Below are positions 54,488 to 62,010 of a stretch of DNA of 64,000 nt, piece by piece. The stretch spans positions 26,657-90,656 of the forward strand of contig DHON01000105.1 in NCBI GenBank assembly GCA_002409965.1, given 5' to 3'. The stretch comes from Firmicutes bacterium UBA5389. Lineage in GTDB: Bacteria; Bacillota; DTU025. Every line of letters begins with the position of its first letter. Within the stretch, counting starts at the first letter, position 1. The notes below the pieces were generated by a model. That model had not been told where the DNA came from and made no database searches. It was given only the letters and a program-made list of their open reading frames with translations. The translations under genes were made by a program, and so were the position numbers.

Positions 54488-54563
54488 TGGTGGGGCAAAC
54501 AGGGCTCGAACCTGTGACCCCCTACATGTGACGCAGGTGCTCTTCCAGCTGAGCTATTGCCCC
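54488..54563 (-). tRNA. tRNA-Val (anticodon CAC)
   Basis: A 76-base cloverleaf with encoded CCA. The acceptor stem is GGGGCAA/TTGCCCC, the D stem GCTC/GAGC, the anticodon stem CCTGC/GTAGG with loop GTCACAT (anticodon CAC), the T arm ACAGG-TTCGAGC-CCTGT and the discriminator A. All stems pair, with one G-T in the anticodon stem. It reads GUG. Confidence 0.93.
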
Positions 54564-54631
54564 ACTTCCTACGCGTTGCGTAGAGATATTATATCAAGCC
54601 CCCGCATCGAATGCAAGCGGCGAAAATGCTC

Positions 54632-54659
54632 TTGACTTCAGCCCAGTTTGTGCTAGTAT
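54632..54659 (+). promoter_or_regulatory. Promoter upstream of the c-di-AMP riboswitch
   Basis: TTGACT (54632-54637) and TAGTAT (54654-54659) lie 16 bases apart. Transcription from here would start just before the riboswitch aptamer. Confidence 0.6.
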
Positions 54660-54685
54660 TAGAATTGTCGTCTGTTTGTGCCAAG

Positions 54686-54806
54686 AATATAGCGTCATCT
54701 CCGAATTCCTCACCCGGAAACGGGGGATCCGAAATTGGGGTGAATCCTGAATATCAGGTAGGGCAACTTGGGTGCCCGAACCCGTCAGCTAACCCCGTAG
54801 GAGTAG
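54686..54806 (+). promoter_or_regulatory. c-di-AMP riboswitch (ydaO/yuaA leader)
   Basis: The conserved blocks of this aptamer appear in order: CCGAATTCC near 54700, ACGGGGGATCCG near 54720, TTGGGGTGAATCCTG near 54735, AGGTAGGG near 54757, and GCCCGAACCCGTCAGCTAAC followed by CCCGTAGG near 54774-54801. This fits the ydaO RNA of Bacillus closely. Binding of c-di-AMP usually promotes termination and turns off potassium, osmolyte or wall genes. Here it precedes a terminator and the SulP-Mrp operon. Confidence 0.88.
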
Positions 54807-54809
54807 TCC

Positions 54810-54855
54810 AAGCGCTGTGTCTTAGCCCCGGTGGGACTTTGCCTGCGCTTTTTTT
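54810..54855 (+). terminator. Riboswitch-controlled intrinsic terminator
   Basis: AAGCGC (54810-54815) pairs with GCGCTT (54845-54850), with an inner CCC/GGG stem, and a run of seven T follows. It directly follows the aptamer, so it is the expression platform. It also shows that the SulP frame cannot start at its first ATG (54831), which lies inside the hairpin. Confidence 0.75.
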
Positions 54856-54920
54856 GTTGCTTGTTGGCAGCATTTGCCGCCGGACTACTTGGTCCCAGTA
54901 CAATGAACGGAGTGAGTTCC

Positions 54921-56429
54921 TTGAAATCCTGGTGGGAGCGCGTGCGTGGCGATGTGATTGGAGGAGCGACCGCAGCAGTTGTAGCCCTTCCCCTGGCCTT
55001 GGCATTTGGAATCGCGAGCGGGGCTGGAGCTGTGGCTGGTTTGTATGCTTCGATTTTTGGGGGCTTAACAGCAGCCGTGTTCGGCGGCTGTGGTGTGCAG
55101 ATCACCGGGCCTACCGGTGCAATGACAGCGGTTTTGGTTGGCGTTGTCAGCAAGCATGGAGTAGGCGGGATGCTTCTGGCCGGTGCTTTAGCCGGCCTGA
55201 TGCAGGTGGCCCTGGGTCTTCTACGGCTAGGCAAGTTTGTCAAGTTTCTTCCCCAGCCTGTGATCGCCGGCTTCACTAATGGCGTCTCCATCCTGTTTTT
55301 CATGACGGCGATTGGCGATGCCCTGCAAACCCCTTCCATCACCTTGATTACTGTCTTGGCGATTCTTCTGGCATTGCGGTTCTTCAAACAAGCACCTGAA
55401 TCACTTTTCGGACTCACCGCAGGTCTCATAGTGAATGAGCTCATTGTACATACCCCGCATGTAGTGGGAGATCTCCCTTTTAGCATCCCCCAACCTGCAT
55501 TGGCACTCATGCCCTTCGGGGGTGTCGGCCAGCTAATCAGGCCCGCGATCACAATCTGTCTCCTAGGAAGTATATCCGCTCTTCTATCAGCTGAAGTCAC
55601 CGATGGAATGATAGGATCAAAACACAATAGCAATCGAGAGCTGGTCGGCCAGGGTCTGGGGAATCTGGTTTCTTCCTTGATCGGAGGAGTTCCAGTCTCC
55701 GGAGCCGTTGCCCGCTCAGGAGTGAACGTCTATAGCGGAGGGCGCACTCGTCTTTCCAGCATTCTACATGCCGTCTTCCTGTTGCTCATCGTCTTGGTTC
55801 TGGGGCCTGTCGCCAAACGTATACCATTAGCTTCTTTGGCAGCTATCCTCATGGTGGCTTCAGTCCGCACAGCTGATTGGCGAAGCCTGAAGCTGATGCC
55901 CAAAGTCCACTGGAGCTATGGAGCAATTATGACCATCACTACCATATTGACAGTAGTTCGGGATCTTACGATTGCCGTAGCAGTCGGGGTAGTTTTGGCT
56001 GCCATTGTGGTCATTGTCGAGCTGGCTTCGTCACCCAGGTGTAATGAAGTAAACCCTCATGAGGGCTTTCCCATTGCTGACATGTCAATTCACCACGATG
56101 TCCAAGTGGTGGCTTTCAATGGTCCTTTGTTTTTCGTCGGAACCGAACACCTGAGAAATCAGATAAGCGAGATATCCACCAAACCCTTTTTGGTCTTGGA
56201 TTTTTCCAATGTGCCCACTATGGATGAAACCGGTGCCTTTGCTCTCAGGGATCTAGCCCGGCAACTCCAAGGAGAAGGCAAAACCGTTTATGTGGGCGGG
56301 CTCCGGAAGAAGCCTCTGCGCATGTTGACAAGGATAGGCTTGACGGGTGACTTAGGCGCGTCCAGGATATGCACGGAACTGGAGAGCGCTTTGCGTGAGG
56401 CTGCGCGGGAGGCTGCGCAAACTGCCTAG
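54921..56429 (+). CDS. SulP (SLC26) family anion transporter with STAS domain
   Basis: Membrane anion carrier with about 12-14 helices. The start of the core reads GDVIGGATAAVVALPLALAFG, then ITGPTGAMTAVL, the QPVIAGFTNGVSILFF motif and GGVPVSGAVARSGVNVYSGGRTR, all typical SulP elements. A cytosolic STAS domain covers the last 110 residues (LVLDFSNVPTMDETGAFAL). I favour TTG 54921, with GGAG 8 bases before it; ATG 54903 is an alternative. Bicarbonate or sulfate is the likely substrate. As first gene after the c-di-AMP riboswitch and followed by Mrp genes, Na+-coupled bicarbonate uptake is a reasonable inference. Confidence 0.85.
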   Translation: MKSWWERVRGDVIGGATAAVVALPLALAFGIASGAGAVAGLYASIFGGLTAAVFGGCGVQITGPTGAMTAVLVGVVSKHGVGGMLLAGALAGLMQVALGLLRLGKFVKFLPQPVIAGFTNGVSILFFMTAIGDALQTPSITLITVLAILLALRFFKQAPESLFGLTAGLIVNELIVHTPHVVGDLPFSIPQPALALMPFGGVGQLIRPAITICLLGSISALLSAEVTDGMIGSKHNSNRELVGQGLGNLVSSLIGGVPVSGAVARSGVNVYSGGRTRLSSILHAVFLLLIVLVLGPVAKRIPLASLAAILMVASVRTADWRSLKLMPKVHWSYGAIMTITTILTVVRDLTIAVAVGVVLAAIVVIVELASSPRCNEVNPHEGFPIADMSIHHDVQVVAFNGPLFFVGTEHLRNQISEISTKPFLVLDFSNVPTMDETGAFALRDLARQLQGEGKTVYVGGLRKKPLRMLTRIGLTGDLGASRICTELESALREAAREAAQTA

Positions 56430-56540
56430 GTTGAATCAGATTCGTGTGTTCACCGTGCTTAGCTCTCGTAGGTAGCACTGCATCACAATTGGCCAGAACC
56501 CCATGGGGTGAAAATGCTCTTGACAGTAGACAGGGGGTTA

Positions 56541-57122
56541 ATGATGCGCAAGCGATCTCTTCTCTTATGCGCTCTGCTAGTGGCATTCTGGTTGGCGGTC
56601 TCTGCAGAATTGGACCCGCAGCATCTTCTGGTCGGAGCTGTTCTGGCAATCTTGACTGTCTGGTTCTGGCAGGATCTCGGCCCGAGGCTGCCCCGCTTGC
56701 TTTGCACAGAAGAACTGCTTCTCTTGGGTCACTGCCTCTTCACTCTCGTTGGTTTTATCATCCAATCGAATATCTCCGTTGCAAAAACGATCTTGCTGTC
56801 GAGTCCCTCGGTGGGACCGATATTTGTGATCATGCGGCCTCCAGTTGAAAGCAACTGGGCGAGGGTGCTTTTGGCTAACTGCATAACCATTACGCCGGGC
56901 ACTGTAACTGTGGATGTGGATCCCAAAACAGGTCAATTCATCGTCCATGTGCTTACATATAGGGCGGCAGCCGAATTGGCCAATTGGCGGATCATTCGTG
57001 TAATCCGCCACCTGGAATCCTGGAAGCAGAGGAGGACAGAGCATGCTATGGCTACCGGTAGGTCTCATGGTATTGATTCTTTTCGTGCTGTTGCGGGCGA
57101 TCATCGGTCCGACGGTCATTGA
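56541..57122 (+). CDS. mrpE: Mrp/Mbh antiporter subunit E
   Basis: Small membrane subunit of the multisubunit Na+(K+)/H+ antiporter. Two hydrophobic helices come first (LLLCALLVAFWLAVSAELD and HLLVGAVLAILTVWF), then FIIQSNISVAKTILL and the conserved NCITITPGTVTVDVD motif that identifies subunit E. The first of two tandem ATGs (56541) follows AGGGGG. The last 26 codons overlap mrpF in another frame and the C-terminal tail is longer than usual. It is the first gene of the antiporter block, in the order E-F-G of the Mbh type and not the A-first order of Bacillus Mrp. Confidence 0.85.
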   Translation: MMRKRSLLLCALLVAFWLAVSAELDPQHLLVGAVLAILTVWFWQDLGPRLPRLLCTEELLLLGHCLFTLVGFIIQSNISVAKTILLSSPSVGPIFVIMRPPVESNWARVLLANCITITPGTVTVDVDPKTGQFIVHVLTYRAAAELANWRIIRVIRHLESWKQRRTEHAMATGRSHGIDSFRAVAGDHRSDGH

Positions 57123-57354
57123 TAAGCTTATTTCCATTAATGCTATCAGCAGCAAGGTTAGTGTAATTATCCTACTGATGGCGTTCTGGAGAGGCGACTA
57201 CGGATTCATCGATGTGGCTTTTGTCTTTGTGCTCTGTGGATTTGTGGGTGGGCTTTGGATACTGCGGGCAATGACTCCCGGTGATTGGCAGCTCAGGCTG
57301 CCGGGGCTAGATGGATTTGAGGGCGAAGGGGAGGAAGCAGCATCTCATGATTAG
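57043..57354 (+). CDS. mrpF: Mrp/Mbh antiporter subunit F
   Basis: The 103-residue protein has three helices. RAIIGPTVIDKLISINAISSK is the family motif between helices one and two, and GFIDVAFVFVLCGFVGG is in the third region. It is a structural part of the antiporter membrane complex. It begins within mrpE and overlaps mrpG, a tight packing that fits co-translation. The acidic tail (EGEGEEAASHD) is a little longer than usual. Confidence 0.85.
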   Translation: MLWLPVGLMVLILFVLLRAIIGPTVIDKLISINAISSKVSVIILLMAFWRGDYGFIDVAFVFVLCGFVGGLWILRAMTPGDWQLRLPGLDGFEGEGEEAASHD

Positions 57355-57664
57355 GTTCTTAGCCAATCTCTGTTTTGCCGGATCGTTCCTGGCATTTGCC
57401 ATCGGCACCTTAGGGTTGTTTCGCTTACCCGATCCGTATACTCGCCTGCACGGGGTGGGTATGGGGGACACCCTGGGTGTGGGACTGGCAGGGTTGGGCC
57501 TCCTCTTGCTCAGCCCCACGTGGGCCTTGCGTATCAAGTTGCTGATTGTCCTTGCTTTGTTTTGGACCATTAACCCGACCATGACCCATCTGGTAGCTAA
57601 AGCCGGCCTTATCCATGGGGTACGTCCTGTGGAAGGCACGAAAGTGCTCGAGGGGCAGGGGTGA
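57347..57664 (+). CDS. mrpG: Mrp/Mbh antiporter subunit G
   Basis: ATG 57347 is preceded by GAGGAAG and overlaps the mrpF stop; the longer frame to 57311 is not needed. The protein has three helices and the subunit G motif GTLGLFRLPDPYTRLHGVGMGDTLG. It is a scaffold subunit of the complex in the membrane. Next gene follows after 4 bases. Confidence 0.85.
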   Translation: MIRFLANLCFAGSFLAFAIGTLGLFRLPDPYTRLHGVGMGDTLGVGLAGLGLLLLSPTWALRIKLLIVLALFWTINPTMTHLVAKAGLIHGVRPVEGTKVLEGQG

Positions 57665-57668
57665 GCAT

Positions 57669-57920
57669 ATGAGCTTTACGGCTGTTGATTATGGAACCAT
57701 GGTGATGCTCTTCATCCTCGTGGCGGCTTCCTTGGCTATGTATTTCATCAAGGATCTGCTGCATGCAGTTATTGTTTACGGTGCCTACAGCCTGATCATG
57801 GCTCTAGTCTGGCTGCAGATGAACACACCTGATATTGCCATTACTGAAGCTGCTGCAGGAATCGCTATGACTGTTCTGATGATGGTGGTCATCTCCCGCA
57901 CCAGCCGAAAGGAGGGCTGA
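57669..57920 (+). CDS. DUF4040 subunit (MbhD-like, C-terminal part of MrpA)
   Basis: The 83-residue protein has three helices and the pattern DLLHAVIVYGAYSLIMALVWL and TPDIAITEAAAGIAM, which is the MrpA C-terminal/MbhD-type module (MNH_sub_B1). In Bacillus this lies inside the 800-residue MrpA; here it stands alone, as in Mbh and many archaeal Mrp operons. ATG 57669 follows AGGGGTGAGC. It should form part of the ion pathway beside subunits G and B. Confidence 0.8.
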   Translation: MSFTAVDYGTMVMLFILVAASLAMYFIKDLLHAVIVYGAYSLIMALVWLQMNTPDIAITEAAAGIAMTVLMMVVISRTSRKEG

Positions 57921-57922
57921 CG

Positions 57923-58219
57923 GTGAGACTCAGGACTCTGCCAATGCTCCTCATTCTTCTGCTGGTTGCCTATGTAGTTGTTGTTGCTGTGACCGAGTTG
58001 CCTCCCTACGGCATAGCCGGGAATCCCGTCCACAACCAGGTATCTCAACGCTACATCGAAAGTGCCTGGGAAGAGACGGGAGTTCTTAACATGATTACAG
58101 CCGTTGTTCTAGATTATCGAGCTTACGACACCATGTTCGAGACCATCGTGCTGTTTACAGCCGTTCTTGCAGTGATCATCACCCTGAAAACGACAGAAAG
58201 AGAGGGTGATGGAAAGTGA
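57923..58219 (+). CDS. MbhE-like antiporter subunit
   Basis: The 98-residue protein with two helices starts at GTG 57923, with GGAGGG upstream. It has the small extracytoplasmic loop ESAWEETGVLNMITAVVLDYRAYDT and MFETIVLFTAVLAVI, the typical MbhE/MrpA-tail signature. It overlaps the next gene. Together with the DUF4040 subunit it replaces the C-terminal part of MrpA. Confidence 0.8.
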   Translation: MRLRTLPMLLILLLVAYVVVVAVTELPPYGIAGNPVHNQVSQRYIESAWEETGVLNMITAVVLDYRAYDTMFETIVLFTAVLAVIITLKTTEREGDGK

Positions 58220-58641
58220 CAGATTTCATCTTGAAACGGGTAGCCGCACTACTTCTACCCTTCATTCAGATGTACGGGCTGTATGTAATTCTTCATGGCC
58301 ATGTTTCTCCGGGGGGCTCCTTCGCTGGAGGCATTGTGGTGGGGTTAGCCTTTATCGCCTTCACCACCATTTATGGCCTGAAAAAGGGCAGAGCTAAGAT
58401 ATCTGAGAAAGCCACCGCTCTGGTTGAAAGCTATGGGACCCTCTGGTATGGGTTGATGGGCATGGTTGGCGTCTTCAAGGGAGCCCCGTTTTTGGCCAAC
58501 AAGATAGCGGGAATTGATCTGGGAGAACTGGGAGCACTGTCTTCCGGGGGGTTGATCGGGCTTATCGGCCTTGGTGTCGGCATACGAGTTTCCAGTACTA
58601 TGATTACTTTGTTCTTTACCATGATCGAGGAAGAGTCATGA
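58216..58641 (+). CDS. mrpB: Mrp antiporter subunit B (MnhB domain)
   Basis: The 141-residue protein has four helices. LLPFIQMYGLYVILHGHVSPGGSFAGG is the invariant subunit B motif, where the GH-x-SPGG-x-F-x-GG loop is seen. GTG 58216 overlaps the stop of the previous gene, and its stop overlaps the ATG of mrpC (ATGA). It is part of the antiporter membrane arm. Confidence 0.85.
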   Translation: MTDFILKRVAALLLPFIQMYGLYVILHGHVSPGGSFAGGIVVGLAFIAFTTIYGLKKGRAKISEKATALVESYGTLWYGLMGMVGVFKGAPFLANKIAGIDLGELGALSSGGLIGLIGLGVGIRVSSTMITLFFTMIEEES

Positions 58642-59033
58642 GAGTACTACTGGATGAGCTAATGGTCAACTACCCTTACTTTGCAGCGATGATTCTCTTC
58701 ATCATCGGGGCTTTCACCGTGTTGACCCGCTCGAATCTATTCAAGAAGTTGATCGGAATCAACATCATGGAAAGCGCAATATTCTTGATGTTCATCGCAG
58801 CAGGCAACATCCGAGGCGGTGCCGTCCCCATACTCGATGAGGCTAATCCGCAGACCGTGTGCATCAACCCGCTGCCATCAGCTCTGATGCTAACCGGTAT
58901 TGTAGTCAGTGTCAGTGTAACCGCATTTGCTCTGGCACTCATTATCAGACTGCATCAATCCTACGGCACCACTGATGCCCGTCGCATAGCGGAGCTAAGA
59001 AAGAGGTGGCACGCGAATGAGGGCAACCATTGA
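58638..59033 (+). CDS. mrpC: Mrp antiporter subunit C (NuoK-like)
   Basis: The 131-residue protein with three helices resembles NuoK: GAFTVLTRSNLFKKLIGINIMESAIFL with the buried glutamate, the conserved short loop NPLPSALMLTGIVVSVS, and a final helix TAFALALIIRLH. The loop between helices two and three is expanded relative to NuoK, as usual for MrpC. It overlaps mrpD by 17 bases. Confidence 0.85.
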   Translation: MRVLLDELMVNYPYFAAMILFIIGAFTVLTRSNLFKKLIGINIMESAIFLMFIAAGNIRGGAVPILDEANPQTVCINPLPSALMLTGIVVSVSVTAFALALIIRLHQSYGTTDARRIAELRKRWHANEGNH

Positions 59034-60513
59034 AGTTCACTTACCGGTGTTTGTTGTCATTATGCCTCTATTTGTCGCCTTCGTTTTGCCGACTCTCGCT
59101 CGGCGGATCCGGTTAGTGGAGGGCGTTGTGACATCCACTACGGTTCTGTGGTTCCTGGGGGCGGGCTATTTGGCCTCGTTAGTCCTCATTCGAAATGGCA
59201 ATCCCATTGGTTACAGCCTGGGCGGTTGGCCGGCCCCCTGGGGCATAGAGCTTTCGGTAGGCAGTTTGAGTTGCTTGTTCTTGCTTATGGTGGCCGGTGT
59301 AAGCCTGCCGGTGGCCCTCTTTGCGGCCGGCAACATGGCCCATGAAGTAGGCGGCCCCAAGCGGATTACCCGATTCTACGTGCTCTGCCTCTTGCTTGGC
59401 GGCGCCCTGGCAGGTATGGCCGTGACCTCGGACCTTTTCAACGTATTTGTTCTGGTGGAAGTTGCGACTTTGAGCTGCTGTGGTCTGGTAAGCTCCAGGA
59501 ATCATCCCTTGGCAGCGGAAGCCGCCTTCAATTATCTGATACTGGCAACACTGGGCTCTGCCCTCATCCTCGGCGGTATCGGCTTTCTGTACATAATCAC
59601 CGGACATTTGAACATGGGATTTGCCTCTCAAGAGCTCAACCGAATTTGGCAAGAGTACCCCCACGTGGTGTGGATGGCAGTCAGTTTTCTTTTGGTGGGC
59701 TTTGGCGTAAAATCCGCCCTTTTTCCTCTGCACGTCTGGTTGCCTGACGCCCACTCTGCAGCTCCGTCACCTGCAAGTGCAATCCTGTCTGGCCTTGCAG
59801 TCAAGGGATATGCGATTTGCCTGATAAAAGTCCTATACAATGTATTCGGCGTCGCTCTGATACAGGAATTGGGCATGCACAGGATACTCACACTCTTAGG
59901 CATGATCGCAATAACTGCCGGGTCCCTATTTGCGCTGACTCAAGACAAGCTCAAACGCAGATTGGCTTTTTCCACTGTTGCACAGGTGGGCTATATCTTC
60001 TTAGGACTGGGTCTTGCCAACTCCATGAGCCTTGCTGGCACGCTGTTTCACATGGCCAGCCATGCTGTGATCAAATCCGGATTATTCCTGGCAGCCGGAG
60101 CGATAATCGCGACTACGGGCAACGACCGAATCAGTGAAATGGCCGGAGTCGGCAGACAGATGCCTATTACCATGGCGGCATTTACCGTCTGCAGTGTGAG
60201 TCTAGTCGGCATACCGCTGTTTTCCGGTTTCATTGGCAAATGGAATCTCTTGCTCGGAAGCCTGGAGGCAGGGAACCGCCTTGCTCAAGCGGTGATCATC
60301 TTAGGAAGCGTGCTTTGTGCGGCTTACCTCTTCCCGATTATTCGAGTTGCCTATTTTGAGCCGGCACCGGCGGCAGATTGGCAAGATCCTGGTTTGCCGC
60401 AAAAAACCGCGCTGATTCTGTTAGCCGCCGGGGTGATACTTCTGGGCGTGGCACCAGGGCCTTTTCTGGAACTGGCTAAGAGGGCGGCGCTTGATCTCTT
60501 AGTCATGAAGTAG
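59017..60513 (+). CDS. mrpD: Mrp antiporter subunit D (NuoN/M-like), copy 1
   Basis: Ion-pumping subunit of about 14 helices. The key residues of this family are in place: glutamate in helix 5 (FVLVEVATLSC), lysine in helix 7 (GFGVKSALFPLHVWLPDAHS) and lysine in helix 8 (SGLAVKGYAICLIK). HMASHAVIKSGLFL carries the later lysine. It would carry protons or sodium across the membrane. Length 498 is normal for MrpD. Confidence 0.88.
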   Translation: MRATIEVHLPVFVVIMPLFVAFVLPTLARRIRLVEGVVTSTTVLWFLGAGYLASLVLIRNGNPIGYSLGGWPAPWGIELSVGSLSCLFLLMVAGVSLPVALFAAGNMAHEVGGPKRITRFYVLCLLLGGALAGMAVTSDLFNVFVLVEVATLSCCGLVSSRNHPLAAEAAFNYLILATLGSALILGGIGFLYIITGHLNMGFASQELNRIWQEYPHVVWMAVSFLLVGFGVKSALFPLHVWLPDAHSAAPSPASAILSGLAVKGYAICLIKVLYNVFGVALIQELGMHRILTLLGMIAITAGSLFALTQDKLKRRLAFSTVAQVGYIFLGLGLANSMSLAGTLFHMASHAVIKSGLFLAAGAIIATTGNDRISEMAGVGRQMPITMAAFTVCSVSLVGIPLFSGFIGKWNLLLGSLEAGNRLAQAVIILGSVLCAAYLFPIIRVAYFEPAPAADWQDPGLPQKTALILLAAGVILLGVAPGPFLELAKRAALDLLVMK

Positions 60514-60545
60514 ATGAGTAGGTGTGTGCGAGGAGGATTTGGCGC

Positions 60546-61991
60546 ATGACTGATTTGGCTCTGGCTCTCTTGAGCGGGGCGGTAGGTGGAATACTCATAG
60601 GTTTGACGCCCCGGGCAGGTAACCGCCTGCGCAATATAGTCGCGCTAGTATTCTCCGCAGCCAGCACAGTTTTCAGTTGGCGAGTGGCCGGGGCGGTATT
60701 TGCCGGCCGGACCATAAGAATATCCGGCGAAATAGCAGGATTGGCTTGGAGCCTGCAGCCGGATCCTTTAGGGGCTGTCTTTGGACTGATTGTCTCAACC
60801 TTATGGCTCTTTGCGGGGGTCTACTCTTTCGGGTATATGGCGGGGGAGCACAAACAGCGAACCTATTACACCTATTTTCTTCTGGCTTTCAGTGTGACGC
60901 TGGGGGTAGCTTTTTCCGGCAACCTATTGGCTCTGTACTTATTCTACGAGCTGCTCACCTTTGCTACATATCCACTGGTCATTCATGAACGAACTAGCGA
61001 AGCCATGAAAGCCGGTGCCAAGTACATTATCTATAGTCTGTCGGGAGCAGGGGCTATTTTGATAGCCATAATCATCGTCTATAGCTGGACAGGCAACTTG
61101 GAATTCGCAGGTGGGCCTCTCTTAGCAGGCGGTGGCCTCCGGCCGGGATTAGGTTGGGTGCTGGCTTTGTTTGTGGCCGGGTTCGGAGTGAAGGCAGCCA
61201 TAATGCCTCTGCATCGCTGGTTGCCGGCGGCCATGTGCGCTCCCACTCCCGTAAGCGCGCTGCTGCATGCTGTTGCAGTGGTCTATTCAGGTGTCTACGG
61301 GATTCTTCGGGTAATATACTCTGTGTTTGGACATGAGCTGACAGGACAATTGCATGTAGGCCGCATCTTGCCCTGGGTCGCTGCTTTCACCATCTTGGCG
61401 GGGGTCATAATTGCCACACAGCAAGATGAACTAAAGCGGCGGCTGGCTTATCATACGGTCAGCCAGCTGTCGTATATTCTTCTGGGCGCCTTCACGCTGC
61501 ATCCATGGGGATTAGCCGGGGCTATTTGTCATATGATCAGTTACTCCACTCTCAAAGTCACGCTTTTCTTTGGCGCAGGAATCATTGCCAAACGAACCGG
61601 TAAGGTAAGAGTCAGTGAGATGAGCGGGGTAGGCTGGCAGTTGCCCCGGACCATGGCCGCGTTTGGCGTAGCCAGTTTGGGGATGATTGGGATGCTACCT
61701 CTTAACACGTTTTGGAGCAAGTATTACTTGATGAGAGGCGGTGTCGCTACGGGGAAATGGCAGTTGGCCTTGGTCTTGATCACGAGTGGACTAATCAATG
61801 CTTTCTGCTTCATCCCCACTGTAGTAGCTGCATTTGCCGGCGAAAGAGGGCAGCCTACCCTTGAAACGGGGAGCGGGACGAGTCTCATGTTGGCGCCCAT
61901 GCTGCTTCTGGCAGGAATTGCACTGCTGACAGGGCTTTGGCCGGGACTGGTATGGCCCGGAGTTGACGCTGTTGTAGATTGGTTTTTCTGA
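60546..61991 (+). CDS. Proton-conducting antiporter subunit (NuoL/M/N-like), copy 2
   Basis: ATG 60546 follows AGGAGGATTT. The 481-residue protein has about 14 helices with the helix 5 glutamate (LYLFYELLTFATYPLV) and helix 7 lysine (GFGVKAAIMPLHRWLPAAM). In helix 8, ALLHAVAVVYSGVYGILR has a tyrosine where relatives carry lysine (VVK-x-G), so one of the conserved channel residues is lost. A later lysine is kept (SYSTLKVTLFFG). It is closest in look to the hydrogenase-type antiporter subunits. It may have a changed coupling role in the complex. Confidence 0.85.
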   Translation: MTDLALALLSGAVGGILIGLTPRAGNRLRNIVALVFSAASTVFSWRVAGAVFAGRTIRISGEIAGLAWSLQPDPLGAVFGLIVSTLWLFAGVYSFGYMAGEHKQRTYYTYFLLAFSVTLGVAFSGNLLALYLFYELLTFATYPLVIHERTSEAMKAGAKYIIYSLSGAGAILIAIIIVYSWTGNLEFAGGPLLAGGGLRPGLGWVLALFVAGFGVKAAIMPLHRWLPAAMCAPTPVSALLHAVAVVYSGVYGILRVIYSVFGHELTGQLHVGRILPWVAAFTILAGVIIATQQDELKRRLAYHTVSQLSYILLGAFTLHPWGLAGAICHMISYSTLKVTLFFGAGIIAKRTGKVRVSEMSGVGWQLPRTMAAFGVASLGMIGMLPLNTFWSKYYLMRGGVATGKWQLALVLITSGLINAFCFIPTVVAAFAGERGQPTLETGSGTSLMLAPMLLLAGIALLTGLWPGLVWPGVDAVVDWFF

Positions 61992-62010
61992 AGTGAGGAG
62001 GTTTGACTGC

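Noticed and set aside
54611..55279. 222-codon plus-strand frame covering the riboswitch
   Set aside because: It crosses the aptamer, the terminator and the start of SulP in a different frame; these elements explain the region better.
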